Shown piece after piece: positions 25,739-34,686 of a DNA stretch of 64,000 nt. Each line of letters begins with the position of its first letter. The stretch's first letter is position 1. This DNA is from Clostridiaceae bacterium (GTDB taxonomy: Bacteria > Bacillota > Clostridia > Lachnospirales > Lachnospiraceae). The DNA lies in assembly GCA_018378255.1 (NCBI GenBank), contig JAGZXV010000005.1, forward strand, positions 5,073-69,072, written 5' to 3'. Under the pieces are notes generated by a model. The model saw only the letters and a program-made list of their open reading frames with translations, was not told the DNA's origin and made no database searches. The position numbers and the translations under genes are program-made.

Positions 25739-27127
25739 ATGGATTTGCAGGGAGTAAAGATATCAAATATGACTAAATTCCGGCAGTATTTTTCATTGCA
25801 GGAGACAGTTATGAATTTGCAGCAGTTTTTACGGGATTTCTCACCGGATTATATATTTTATGAAGAGGAAAAAGATAAGGAACTCTACCATTTGATCAGT
25901 TATTGTGAACAGTGGAGAAAGACGATTGGAGAAGAAGGCGAATTTTTCTTACTGGATAATTTGGATGAAATGCCTGCAATTTTATGGAAGGAGCAGGCAA
26001 TTGGAGAAGACGGCATGGGCGGCACACCGGATCATATCATAGAATTAAATTTCCAGGCGGCGGAAGAACTGAAAAAGATGGAACAGCTTAAAAAAAGCGG
26101 TAAAAAACTGGTGCTGCCAATTGTTCTGGTGGCGTTGTGTGAGCTGGCCCATTGTACCTGCCGGGCGGAAGAATCAGGTGAATGTTCTCCTTTGGTAAAA
26201 TCCGTGTATGGCGGTAAAAATGAGACTGCCAGGCAAGCGTGGAAACCGGTTCAGCCAGAAGAAACTGCTCAGTCCGGGCGGATGGCTCAGCCGGAGATGC
26301 CAATTCAATCACAGATACCAGTACAACCCCAGGCAAAGGAGGATGTGTTTGAGACCGATCAGGGAATTATCATCAGCCCCGCTGTCGAGCATGTTTCACT
26401 GCGCAGGTGGAAACCTTCAGAAGATGAAAGAGAGCTTCCTGTCAGGACGAAAAGACTGATCCGTGAATCCTACAGCAGTTATTCGGGATGCACAGAGTTA
26501 AATCTGGTGGATGGGGAAGGAAGAGTAGTGCCCGGGTTTAGCGTATCTTTGGAACATGAGATATACGCTAATTTTATCGGCGACAGGCTGGTGGAATTTC
26601 TGCCTTCAGAGAACCGGTGCGGTGCATACAGGATTTATAAGACCTGGGATAAGAACGGAAAGGCTTTGCTGGAACGGGATAAGAATGACAGAAAGCAGAA
26701 TACGTATCAGGATATTACCGGAGAACTGGGGCGGATGAGCAGTTTTGCGGCAGCGGAAGACGGCGGATTTGTAGGCATTTCAGACGGACGGCTTCTGAGC
26801 TATACAAGTATGGTGAATCTCCCATCCATAACAGAAGAAACGCCGGTGAATATATGCAGTAAAAATGGTCTTTATGCGATTTTGACAGACCGGGGAAATA
26901 TAGTGAGTAATTTTGCTTTTAACAGCAGCAGAATCTGCATGATCTGCATGGATGATTACGGATATCTGTACGCGTTGGGAAGAGATGGAATGGTAGTTAC
27001 CAATTATCCTAAAAATTCTTCTATTGTTTCCTATAAAAATATCTCATGGATTGGCTTTGACAGCTCTGACAGGACACTGATCTTGAAAAATGAGGATAAT
27101 GAGGAGATGAGGATAGATATTCTGTAA
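25739..27127 (+). CDS. Unknown protein with probable beta-propeller C-terminus
   Basis: 462 residues, no signal peptide or membrane helix. Residues 1-140 are helical (FRQYFSLQETVMNLQQFLRD). A low-complexity Q/P/A/E linker (about 160-200, QPEMPIQSQIPVQPQ) follows. The C-terminal 200 residues are short beta repeats of the form DGGFVGISDGRLLSYTS, NGLYAILTDRGNIVSNF, YGYLYALGRDGMVVTNY, about 40-45 residues each, resembling RCC1/propeller blades. The domain between includes RLIRESYSSYSGCTELNLVDGEG-type sequence. I recognise no named family. A scaffold or recognition role is inference. It follows the HTH gene by 18 bases. Confidence 0.75.
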   Translation: MDLQGVKISNMTKFRQYFSLQETVMNLQQFLRDFSPDYIFYEEEKDKELYHLISYCEQWRKTIGEEGEFFLLDNLDEMPAILWKEQAIGEDGMGGTPDHIIELNFQAAEELKKMEQLKKSGKKLVLPIVLVALCELAHCTCRAEESGECSPLVKSVYGGKNETARQAWKPVQPEETAQSGRMAQPEMPIQSQIPVQPQAKEDVFETDQGIIISPAVEHVSLRRWKPSEDERELPVRTKRLIRESYSSYSGCTELNLVDGEGRVVPGFSVSLEHEIYANFIGDRLVEFLPSENRCGAYRIYKTWDKNGKALLERDKNDRKQNTYQDITGELGRMSSFAAAEDGGFVGISDGRLLSYTSMVNLPSITEETPVNICSKNGLYAILTDRGNIVSNFAFNSSRICMICMDDYGYLYALGRDGMVVTNYPKNSSIVSYKNISWIGFDSSDRTLILKNEDNEEMRIDIL

Positions 27128-27179
27128 GAAACCTGCAGGCGGAAATGTAATTAAAGCAGAATAGAGGTGCTTGTGTATA

Positions 27180-28133
27180 ATGAAAAAAGATAATATCAGG
27201 AGAGATAGTATCAAGAAAAAGGAAGGTGGGCTGATGGATAAAGTTAGTATCGTGATCAGGCTGTTTGCCGGACTGGCGGTTTTTGGGGCAGCAGCGGCAG
27301 CCGTATTGTATTTTTTAAGCCATAACGGCAAGAAAAAAGAAGAGGAGAGATATTCAAGCGTAACCGTTCCCTCTCTGGCTCGTGAAGCTGTTTTTACACG
27401 GGAGGACTGCTGGAAAAAATATAAGCAGGCCGCCTATGAAAAAAAATTCACACAATGCTGTAAGAATGTGTTTACAGAAACTTCCATACTGTTTTACTTG
27501 GAAAAACTTTTGACTGCCGCTCATTATGGATTAGTGAGTTCAGGATGGGAAAAAGAGAAAGAGATGATATCTTATTACATCAATGATGGGCTGGACGGTG
27601 CGCTGCGTTACCGGATGAAAGATGGAATAGGAGGTTACAGCGGTCCGTCCCCACAGAACTTTAAACCGGATGTGGATGAAGAAACCTATTATTATCAGAA
27701 GGGAATGGATCGTGATCCCAAGGAATGCGCCGAATCGTTCAGGACAGAGTATGAGAGACTGGACGAGGAGATAAAACAGCATTTAAAAGATAAGAATACG
27801 ATTTTTTACAGGACACTGTGGAGCAGGTTCCAGCCTGACCTGAAAGAACTTTTAGAATTTGGGAAAAGGCTGTCGTATAATACAGAGGACGGCAAAGAAC
27901 TTGAACAGGAATTCTGCCGTTTGATGGAACGGATTCGGGATAATATGAAGAAGCTGGGCATTGCCTTTATTTACGATGATGAAGCCAGTCAAAGCCAGTT
28001 GAAGGAGTATTTCCAGATCGGGGGAGAGGATGAGAAGGAAACGGCAGTTGTAAGGGTATCGGATCATTATATTTATTATCCTGGAAAAACATGTATTCAG
28101 ATAGGGGAGGGCCCGGATGAAGAAGAAGATTGA
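27180..28133 (+). CDS. Membrane-anchored acidic protein, paralogue of the next gene
   Basis: 317 residues from ATG 27180 (GAGGTG about 10 bases upstream). ATG 27234, just before the transmembrane segment, is an alternative with AAGGTGGG in front. One transmembrane helix (VIRLFAGLAVFGAAAAAVLY) is followed by a soluble helical domain with FYRTLWSRFQPDLKELLEF and a C-terminal YIYYPGK, then an acidic tail PDEEED. The same landmarks recur in the following protein, so the two are probably duplicated genes. Its place directly before an Hsp70-like ATPase makes a co-factor role plausible, without sequence proof. No family recognised. Confidence 0.75.
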   Translation: MKKDNIRRDSIKKKEGGLMDKVSIVIRLFAGLAVFGAAAAAVLYFLSHNGKKKEEERYSSVTVPSLAREAVFTREDCWKKYKQAAYEKKFTQCCKNVFTETSILFYLEKLLTAAHYGLVSSGWEKEKEMISYYINDGLDGALRYRMKDGIGGYSGPSPQNFKPDVDEETYYYQKGMDRDPKECAESFRTEYERLDEEIKQHLKDKNTIFYRTLWSRFQPDLKELLEFGKRLSYNTEDGKELEQEFCRLMERIRDNMKKLGIAFIYDDEASQSQLKEYFQIGGEDEKETAVVRVSDHYIYYPGKTCIQIGEGPDEEED

Positions 28134-28950
28134 GTTAATAAATAATATTTTTTCTGCCGGATCGCTGCTCAGTCCGGAAGAAACGCCTGAAAACAGCCAT
28201 GCCGATCCAGGACCGGGTATGGAAAATTTTTTTCCACTGGCAAGGAGTAAAGCCAATGAGATTTATGCAGATCTGGATGAGATTTACAGAACATGCCGCC
28301 AATTTACAGAATACAAGAAAAATTACGCTGCACTGATTAAAAAATGTTTTACTGATGAAGGAAATGGAATTCTGTATTCTGTTCAGCAGCTGGGCGGATG
28401 CTGCTCTGAGGGCAATCTGTATCGTGGAGAGGAAGACCGCTGCGAAATGATCCGCTATTTTGCCGGCAATATCCTGGTACAGGTGGGCAAGATAAATGAA
28501 AGCAGACTGGAGAAGCAGGACGCAGAGGGGCTGATAACACCTGAAAAAAAGGGAACCAGCAAAACTGTTTTAATGAACTATCTGAATGCCATCCATGAGG
28601 GCGTCCATTTGCTGAAAGAGGAATTATTAAGTAATCAGGATGCTGCGTCCAGGTTTTATGAAAGGCTGTGGAATAATACGGGGATGCATCTGGCTGATTT
28701 AAAAGAACTTCTTTCAGCCGGTGATGACAATCTCTGTGAAGAGATGAAACGATGGTATGGACGGATGTGCCTGCTTTTGCACCGGTGCAGTATTGAGGTC
28801 ATTTTTTATGGGGGCGTATCTGACGAAGAACGGAAGAAATGGTTTGTGGTGAAAGAGGAAATACAAAATATACCGGCAGTGATTCGTACAAAGAGCGAAA
28901 TTGACGAATATATATATTTTTATGGAAGCTGGTTTGAAGCGGAGGAATAG
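28117..28950 (+). CDS. Soluble acidic protein, paralogue of the preceding gene
   Basis: 277 residues, overlapping the previous gene by 17 bases with GGGGAGGG upstream. It lacks a transmembrane helix. FYERLWNNTGMHLADLKELL corresponds to FYRTLWSRFQPDLKELL in the neighbour, and the end EIDEYIYFYGSWF corresponds to SDHYIYYPGK. Four Cys lie in the N-terminal half, two of them adjacent (GGCCSEG). One membrane-bound and one soluble copy of the same fold suggest two alternative partners for the ATPase that follows. I recognise no family. Confidence 0.75.
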   Translation: MKKKIELINNIFSAGSLLSPEETPENSHADPGPGMENFFPLARSKANEIYADLDEIYRTCRQFTEYKKNYAALIKKCFTDEGNGILYSVQQLGGCCSEGNLYRGEEDRCEMIRYFAGNILVQVGKINESRLEKQDAEGLITPEKKGTSKTVLMNYLNAIHEGVHLLKEELLSNQDAASRFYERLWNNTGMHLADLKELLSAGDDNLCEEMKRWYGRMCLLLHRCSIEVIFYGGVSDEERKKWFVVKEEIQNIPAVIRTKSEIDEYIYFYGSWFEAEE

Positions 28951-28956
28951 TAACGT

Positions 28957-30996
28957 ATGAGAGGAATTGACCTGTTAAAATTTGGTATTACGTTAGAACA
29001 GCTGGAAGCAATTAAAACTATTATAGCCTTTGATTTGGGACACGGGGAAACCACCTGCTGTTATACCAGGGTAGATGGAAAGATGGTGCCCAGCCCGGTA
29101 AATCTGGACGGAGACAGCAATCAAAAATTGGTAACTGCCTTGCTGAAAAAGAATAGACAGGATAACCAGTGGATTACTCTTAAATTAGGCAGGGATTTAT
29201 CATTTTATGAAGAGGTACATACGAAGTTTAAATCCATTCCCCGGGCGTTGAATATGGGGGAAATGGAAGAGGGCTCCGATTATACCAAGAAGTGTTTACT
29301 GCAGGCATTTGTAAAAGAAGTTTTGAAAAACGTAAAGATCTATAATGAAGGATTGGATATGGATCCTGATACGGTGCTTTTATTCATTGGAATCCCTTCC
29401 AGCATCCAGTGGAAAAACCAGGATTTGGCCTATGCGGATATTATAAAGGAAGTGAGCCCCTATAAGACAGTCATTATGCCTGAAAGCCGGGCGGCTCTCT
29501 TTAAAGCGATACTGGATAAAAAGGAGAATTTTAACCTGCTGGATAACGGTCTTATCGTTATCGATCTGGGGTCCAGCACTTTAGACTGGACTTATCTGCT
29601 GAAGGATTTAAAAACCAGGCAGGTGGAATCAGAGGAAGACAGCATCAATCTGGGCGGGGGCCTGATTGAAGATATGATGTGTGAAAAGGGCTGTTTTGAA
29701 GACACGGTTTCTAATGAAGAAGAGATAGAAAACCTGTGTAAAATGATGAGAATGCTGCCTGCCTACATAGGAAAAACGGATAAAGAGATCCGAATTGATG
29801 CGCTCAAGGCCTATGAGGCAGGAAAAAAGGACAGGTCAGTCAATGTAGAGGATAATACGCCTAAAGATCTGCAAAAACTTCGTTTGGAACTGCGGGCCGT
29901 AAAAGAAGAATATTTTGATTCGGAAGGCAAGCTGACAAAGGCGGTACGGTATGTAACAAAAAGCGGGAAAGCCAGAAACATAACCGTAGACAAAACTTTT
30001 ATGGAGGCCGAAAAAAACGGTGTTATCCATCAAAAGATGAATCTGAATACGAAAGACGGATTGTGGACCGGGAGCTGGTACGAAGACTGCAGACGGCTGT
30101 TTGAGGATGTTAAGAATACGATTGGCAGACGTCCCTATAAAACCATCATATTGACGGGCGGGGCTTCAAAAATGGGATTTGTATCAAAACTGTGCCGGGA
30201 GGTGTTTCCTGATACCCGAATTTTATTGGATATGAATCCTTCAACCTGTGTGGCGCGCGGTATGGCTTATGCAGGGGAGATGGATGTCAGGGCAACCCTC
30301 GCTTTTCCAAAAGTGATGGATAAAATCATGGAAAAGATCCAAAGCCCGGAATTTATACAGGTATATTCCCAAAGGGCTGTGGAACTGCTGAATGATACCA
30401 TTTATGAAGAAGCAATCTGGCCGGCATTTGTAAAGTGGAAGGAACTGGATGGGGGACATAAACCGAGGGAAATAGCAGAAACAAGCCGCCAAAAACTTGC
30501 AGAGCTGCAGGCAAGGGACGGTTATAAAGAAAATGTAAAAACTGCTATTGCAGAAGGGGTTTACTCGAAAAAAGAAGATATTATACAGATTGTCAACGAA
30601 TCTTTCGAAGAAATTTACCGGCGCACCATTCCTGAAGACTATAAATTTGCCATTGATTACGGTCAATTGAGAAATATCTGCGATGGCGTCATCTATTTTA
30701 CTTTTAATGATGAATTTGAGAACTTTATAGAAGGGGCTCTGTCTTTTCTGGGCGGCACCTCAGGGTTCCTCAAAACGATTGATAAGACGATGGATTCAAG
30801 GGAAAGGGCCCATCGCGTTGACCGGATCGTAACCGAGAACCGTCATCCTACAACGAAAAAATTTTGCACTAAATATTTAGAGTCCATGATTGGTAAACTT
30901 CTTCAAAAAAGCACTGTCAAAGAACAACTGAGAAACTTAATGGAACCGGCAGTGCAGACCATGCTGGATGATTTAGGCGCTTACTTTGCCGAATAA
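28957..30996 (+). CDS. Hsp70/actin-fold ATPase with an unusual C-terminal domain
   Basis: 679 residues. The nucleotide-binding fold is clear: phosphate-1 loop AFDLGHGETTCCYTR (about residues 24-38), phosphate-2 IVIDLGSSTLDWTYL (about 199-213) and adenosine motif TIILTGGASKMGFVSKL (about 395-411), then STCVARGMAYAGEMD. An insertion of about 60 charged residues (about 280-345) lies in the nucleotide domain. After about residue 440 there is a helical region, not the beta-sandwich substrate domain of DnaK, and no EEVD-like tail. It may therefore work as a switch or scaffold and not as a general chaperone. No DnaJ or GrpE gene is nearby. Six bases separate it from the preceding gene. Confidence 0.85.
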   Translation: MRGIDLLKFGITLEQLEAIKTIIAFDLGHGETTCCYTRVDGKMVPSPVNLDGDSNQKLVTALLKKNRQDNQWITLKLGRDLSFYEEVHTKFKSIPRALNMGEMEEGSDYTKKCLLQAFVKEVLKNVKIYNEGLDMDPDTVLLFIGIPSSIQWKNQDLAYADIIKEVSPYKTVIMPESRAALFKAILDKKENFNLLDNGLIVIDLGSSTLDWTYLLKDLKTRQVESEEDSINLGGGLIEDMMCEKGCFEDTVSNEEEIENLCKMMRMLPAYIGKTDKEIRIDALKAYEAGKKDRSVNVEDNTPKDLQKLRLELRAVKEEYFDSEGKLTKAVRYVTKSGKARNITVDKTFMEAEKNGVIHQKMNLNTKDGLWTGSWYEDCRRLFEDVKNTIGRRPYKTIILTGGASKMGFVSKLCREVFPDTRILLDMNPSTCVARGMAYAGEMDVRATLAFPKVMDKIMEKIQSPEFIQVYSQRAVELLNDTIYEEAIWPAFVKWKELDGGHKPREIAETSRQKLAELQARDGYKENVKTAIAEGVYSKKEDIIQIVNESFEEIYRRTIPEDYKFAIDYGQLRNICDGVIYFTFNDEFENFIEGALSFLGGTSGFLKTIDKTMDSRERAHRVDRIVTENRHPTTKKFCTKYLESMIGKLLQKSTVKEQLRNLMEPAVQTMLDDLGAYFAE

Positions 30997-31013
30997 AGGA
31001 GGGATAGGGTTTG

Positions 31014-33086
31014 ATGAAATACCCAAGACAAATTGATAAGGTAATCCGGCAGTGCGTGTCGGCTTACCTGTCCGGTAAACCGATCCTGTATCTGCAGACT
31101 GATGATATGGACTTGGTAAACCAGATCATAACGGATCAGTCCATGGTGGAACTTAGGACATGGAGAGGAGAAACGAACCACAAATTTGAACCGATACCCG
31201 ATGATGAAATTCCCATGTATTTAAGAGAATCTAATGATATGGTATCAAAAGAGATTGAAACAGAAGAAGATGGAAGTTTAAAGAAAAAGGTAGTCAAGTT
31301 CAAGAAAAATGTAAAAATATTCAACGCCGGAGAAGTGATTGATCCAATGGGGTATTTGAGTAATTACGGGCAGAAAATCCCTGTAATTATGGCAGTTAAG
31401 AATTACAATCTTGCAGCCATAGCGGTAGGTTCGGAAGGCAGCTTCGTGAAAACAGAAGCTAATCTGCAAAGATACATCAATCAATATATAAATGCTCCCA
31501 AAGGCAGTACGATCCGCCGGTCTATCCTGATTCTTGCTGCCTCCACCCTTTTGATTCCCCAGGGGCTGGAAGATTTCTTCACAGTGATCAATCCGGATCC
31601 TCTTTGTGTATGGGAGATTAAAGAGATCGTGGAGCAGTTTGCCAAAGAAAAAGGGGAAGTCCTGGAACCAAATTACAGGGATGAACTGGTGGACCGTTTA
31701 AAAGGCTTTGGCGCCCGGCAGATCGAAGAACTCCTGAATAAGACCGTATATGAAGCAGGATATCTGACCAATAACCGGTACACGGTGGGGAGAATGGAGG
31801 AAGATCTTCCTGAAAATGTGGCCTTTTCCATCATTAACAATGAAAAGCGCCAGATGTTAAGCAAAGAAGGAGTTTTGGAATACGAAAGAGTGGAGCAGGA
31901 TCTGAATATCGGCGGCATGGACCAGCTGATGAAGTACCTTGAGGAAAAATGCCATTTTGTGCTGCGCCACCGTATAGAATTTAAAACCCGGAAAAATGTG
32001 GATTTTCCTAAAGGGATTCTGGTGTGCGGAGTTCCCGGATCGGGAAAGAGCATGATGGCTAAAAAGATTTCCAAAACCATGAATATTCCTTTAGTCCGCA
32101 TGGATATGGGAAGTATCACCAAATCCCACCTGGGTGAATCGGCAGAGCAGATGAGAAAGGCCTTCAGGATGGCTGAGGCCATGGCTCCCTGTGTGCTGTG
32201 GATCGATGAGATTGAAAAGGCATTTTCGGGAATCGGAAACAAAGGTTCCGGAGACAGCGCTTCGGCTGAAGTTATGCGATGCTTTGCCATGTTTCTGACC
32301 TGGATGCAGGAACAGGGGGAGAGAACGAGAAAAAATGAAGATCCTCCTGCTCCGTGTTTTATCTTTGCGACAGCCAATAACATACAGAGCCTTCCGCCGG
32401 AATTTCTAAGAAGCGGCCGGTTTGACCGGAAATATTATGTATTCATGCCTACGGAAAAGGAATGCATCGATATCTTTAAAGCGGATTTGGAAAATATCAA
32501 TTCTGTTGTGGATGAATATGGAAATTCCGTAAAGCTTTTCGATACGGCATCGCTGGACAGGCAGTTTTGGAAGTCTGTTATGGACTATTGTGTGGAAGGC
32601 GGAAAAGGAAAGTTTTTAACCGGTTCAGACATTCATGGAATTAATCAGGAAACTCTGAGAAAACTGTTATTGGCGGAATACGGAGGGGCTTTGGCAGATT
32701 ATGAGGAGAATGACGCAGCCGGCTGTTATGAGATTTTGGAACAGAATTTTAAGCGTAAAAAGATTGTACAAAAGATATATAACAAAGAAGAATACGGCCG
32801 CATGCTGAGACAGGCCATCGATGAGGCGAGAACCTATGGGGAAACGAATTTAAAGGACATAGCCGAATGTTATATAGGACTTCACGCTAATAATTTTTCT
32901 CCTGTTTCCAACAAAAAGAATGTGCTGATTCCATTTGAAGCTTATGATGTGGAACGGGAACAGCCGGTGGACACCGGTGAAGTAATGGTACGGAGGCTTC
33001 ATGGAGGCAGCAGGTATGACAGCCGGATGTATCAGGTAATTGGAGATAAGGTCAATCAAATAGCTGATATTCTGAGGAAACAATAA
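31014..33086 (+). CDS. AAA+ ATPase, Ycf46-like two-lobed type
   Basis: 690 residues from ATG 31014 (GGAGGG upstream; the TTG at 31011 is less likely). The N-terminal 250 residues contain RRSILILAASTLLIPQGLED followed by FFTVINPDPLCVWEI, like the degenerate first lobe of Ycf46-type AAA proteins. The active domain has Walker A GVPGSGKSMMAKK (about 338-350), Walker B CVLWIDEIEKAF (about 395), sensor 1 FIFATANN (about 450) and arginine finger SGRFDRK (about 467). It has no protease domain of its own; the next gene supplies an HExxH protein. A remodelling role with the Hsp70-like ATPase and the metalloprotein is inference from the operon. Confidence 0.87.
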   Translation: MKYPRQIDKVIRQCVSAYLSGKPILYLQTDDMDLVNQIITDQSMVELRTWRGETNHKFEPIPDDEIPMYLRESNDMVSKEIETEEDGSLKKKVVKFKKNVKIFNAGEVIDPMGYLSNYGQKIPVIMAVKNYNLAAIAVGSEGSFVKTEANLQRYINQYINAPKGSTIRRSILILAASTLLIPQGLEDFFTVINPDPLCVWEIKEIVEQFAKEKGEVLEPNYRDELVDRLKGFGARQIEELLNKTVYEAGYLTNNRYTVGRMEEDLPENVAFSIINNEKRQMLSKEGVLEYERVEQDLNIGGMDQLMKYLEEKCHFVLRHRIEFKTRKNVDFPKGILVCGVPGSGKSMMAKKISKTMNIPLVRMDMGSITKSHLGESAEQMRKAFRMAEAMAPCVLWIDEIEKAFSGIGNKGSGDSASAEVMRCFAMFLTWMQEQGERTRKNEDPPAPCFIFATANNIQSLPPEFLRSGRFDRKYYVFMPTEKECIDIFKADLENINSVVDEYGNSVKLFDTASLDRQFWKSVMDYCVEGGKGKFLTGSDIHGINQETLRKLLLAEYGGALADYEENDAAGCYEILEQNFKRKKIVQKIYNKEEYGRMLRQAIDEARTYGETNLKDIAECYIGLHANNFSPVSNKKNVLIPFEAYDVEREQPVDTGEVMVRRLHGGSRYDSRMYQVIGDKVNQIADILRKQ

Positions 33087-33107
33087 ACTTAATCTTGGAG
33101 GTGGAGC

Positions 33108-33791
33108 ATGGATTTAGTAGTTTTAGGGGGGATTTTAGCGGTCAGTATAATTGCTACGGGACTTGACATGCTGATAGATTTTGTCAAGGAAAAAAGGCGG
33201 GTAAGAAGCCGTCTTGATCCGGAGGGCAACTTTCTTCTGCCAAGTGATTCCGCAATGGTTGACCAGATGGCGGAAACAATCCGGCAGAATTTCACGAGTG
33301 ATATCGGTGTGGAATTAAAGAATATGACATTTCAAGAAAGAAAAGAAAAGCTGGAACTCATTGCCCGGCAGATCGCCCAGGACATTGGGATAGAAGATAT
33401 AGAGATCGAATTTTTCAATACCCAGGAAACAGGATGTAAGTATCAGGGAAGCTATTCTTTTGCAGGCAACAAGCTGAGTATCAATGAGGATTATCTTAAG
33501 ATATCAGATGATGAGATTTTATTTGACGCTTTGGATACGGTAGTTCATGAATTATCACATGCATATCAGTATAAAAAGATGTCCGAACTGCTGGAACGGT
33601 TATATGATGCGGAGGATGAAAATAATATCATGTATACTGAGGAAGATAAGAGAACCAGTATCTGGATTTTAAACCAGAGGAACTATATCAGATATGAAGT
33701 GGATCCGGAAGGATACCGGAAGCAGCCGCTGGAGTGGTATGCATTCGCAATGGCAAATGCAACGCTCAGAAAGTTAGGAGGAGAGGAATGA
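33108..33791 (+). CDS. Membrane-anchored HExxH putative zinc metalloprotein
   Basis: 227 residues with an N-terminal transmembrane helix (VVLGGILAVSIIATGLDMLI) and a cytoplasmic- or surface-facing domain. VVHELSHAYQYKKM carries H147, E148 and H151 of an HExxH zinc site. The later EVDPEGYRKQPLEWYAFAMA could supply the third ligand (Glu), as in gluzincins or DUF-type Mpr peptidases. The substrate is unknown. GGAGGTGG precedes the ATG, and the next gene overlaps its stop (ATGA). Together with the preceding AAA+ it may form a membrane-bound ATP-dependent protease in which motor and peptidase are separate chains. Confidence 0.8.
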   Translation: MDLVVLGGILAVSIIATGLDMLIDFVKEKRRVRSRLDPEGNFLLPSDSAMVDQMAETIRQNFTSDIGVELKNMTFQERKEKLELIARQIAQDIGIEDIEIEFFNTQETGCKYQGSYSFAGNKLSINEDYLKISDDEILFDALDTVVHELSHAYQYKKMSELLERLYDAEDENNIMYTEEDKRTSIWILNQRNYIRYEVDPEGYRKQPLEWYAFAMANATLRKLGGEE

Positions 33792-34192
33792 GACAAAGAG
33801 AACCCATCAAATATTCTGCTTTAAGGGAGTATCTGCTTGGAAGGGGATTAAACGAATGGGAGGCCATGCGTTCCATCGGAAAATTAAGAAAAATCGATCT
33901 GGATTTGAAACAGGCTTTTTGTGAATGTTTTGATGAAGGCATCGAACCGGATATCACCATTTCCAACATCACCTATCAGGAATTGGTTACTAAATTGGAT
34001 ATGAATATGGTGCAGGCATTTCTTTACCTGGACTGGCTGAGAAGGGAGCCGGAGATAGCGCTGGATACCCTGGACCGGACGACGCCTATGAATCTGGATG
34101 AAGCGTTTATGGAGAAAACTGCTCAGATAACTTTTGAAGAAGAGGAAAAAGAGGAAGAGGATGAATCTGACTTGTCCATTACCTCAGAGTAG
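33788..34192 (+). CDS. Small acidic-tailed protein ending the Hsp70-AAA operon
   Basis: 134 residues from ATG 33788, overlapping the metalloprotein stop by four bases with GGAGGAGAGG in front; the longer frame from 33734 lies inside that gene. It is helical with no membrane segment, and ends in a strongly acidic run (FEEEEKEEEDESD). Acidic tails also occur on the membrane-anchored protein at 27180. I recognise no family. The operon ends here: YolD converges from the other side with only six bases between stops and no separate terminator. Confidence 0.75.
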   Translation: MRQREPIKYSALREYLLGRGLNEWEAMRSIGKLRKIDLDLKQAFCECFDEGIEPDITISNITYQELVTKLDMNMVQAFLYLDWLRREPEIALDTLDRTTPMNLDEAFMEKTAQITFEEEEKEEEDESDLSITSE

Positions 34193-34198
34193 ATGGTA

Positions 34199-34645
34199 TC
34201 AGACATAATCTGCATATCCGAATATGTCCCCCTCTATTTCGAAGACTTCGCTGAGAGGAATTCTCAAACCGTCTGTCATAACAATCAGATGATTAAATAG
34301 ATCTATTTTTTTCACACTGCCGGTGGCCGATCGATATTGGCCGCCGGCCTTTTTTTCATCAGGCTGAAAATAAGTGACGGTTATCTCCGGGTTCTGAGCC
34401 AGCATTTCCTGCACCATTCTAAGTTTTTCATCCAAGATGGCTTTGGCGTTTTCGTCCAGCTCCACCCGTTTGTCCGTCAGCCGGGCGGTTTCTTTAATGG
34501 CTTCTCCATGGCCGGTTAAAGCGGCAAATGGAGCAAACTGCGCGGCCCGGTCGGAAATGGGCATGGGGGGATGGACGGATGAAACGTGGTGAGGGAGTTT
34601 GATGATATCGTCATAACGGTGGATATCGGTGGTATTATCGCTCAT
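34199..34645 (-). CDS. YolD-like family protein
   Basis: 148-residue YolD-like protein, recognised by the region AAQFAPFAALTGHGEAIKE and the C-terminal beta part with VKKIDLFNHLIVMTDGLRIP. YolD proteins accompany UvrX-type Y-family polymerases in Firmicutes and are thought to be their small partner in UV/SOS mutagenesis. Start: two adjacent ATGs; the one at 34645 is six bases from AAAGGAG, the one at 34648 only three. It lies 41 bases downstream of the polymerase gene on the same strand, so probably in one transcript. Confidence 0.88.
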   Translation of the reverse strand: MSDNTTDIHRYDDIIKLPHHVSSVHPPMPISDRAAQFAPFAALTGHGEAIKETARLTDKRVELDENAKAILDEKLRMVQEMLAQNPEITVTYFQPDEKKAGGQYRSATGSVKKIDLFNHLIVMTDGLRIPLSEVFEIEGDIFGYADYV

Positions 34646-34686
34646 CATATGCTCCTTTCTGGGGAAAGTAATTTTTTAATCTCACT

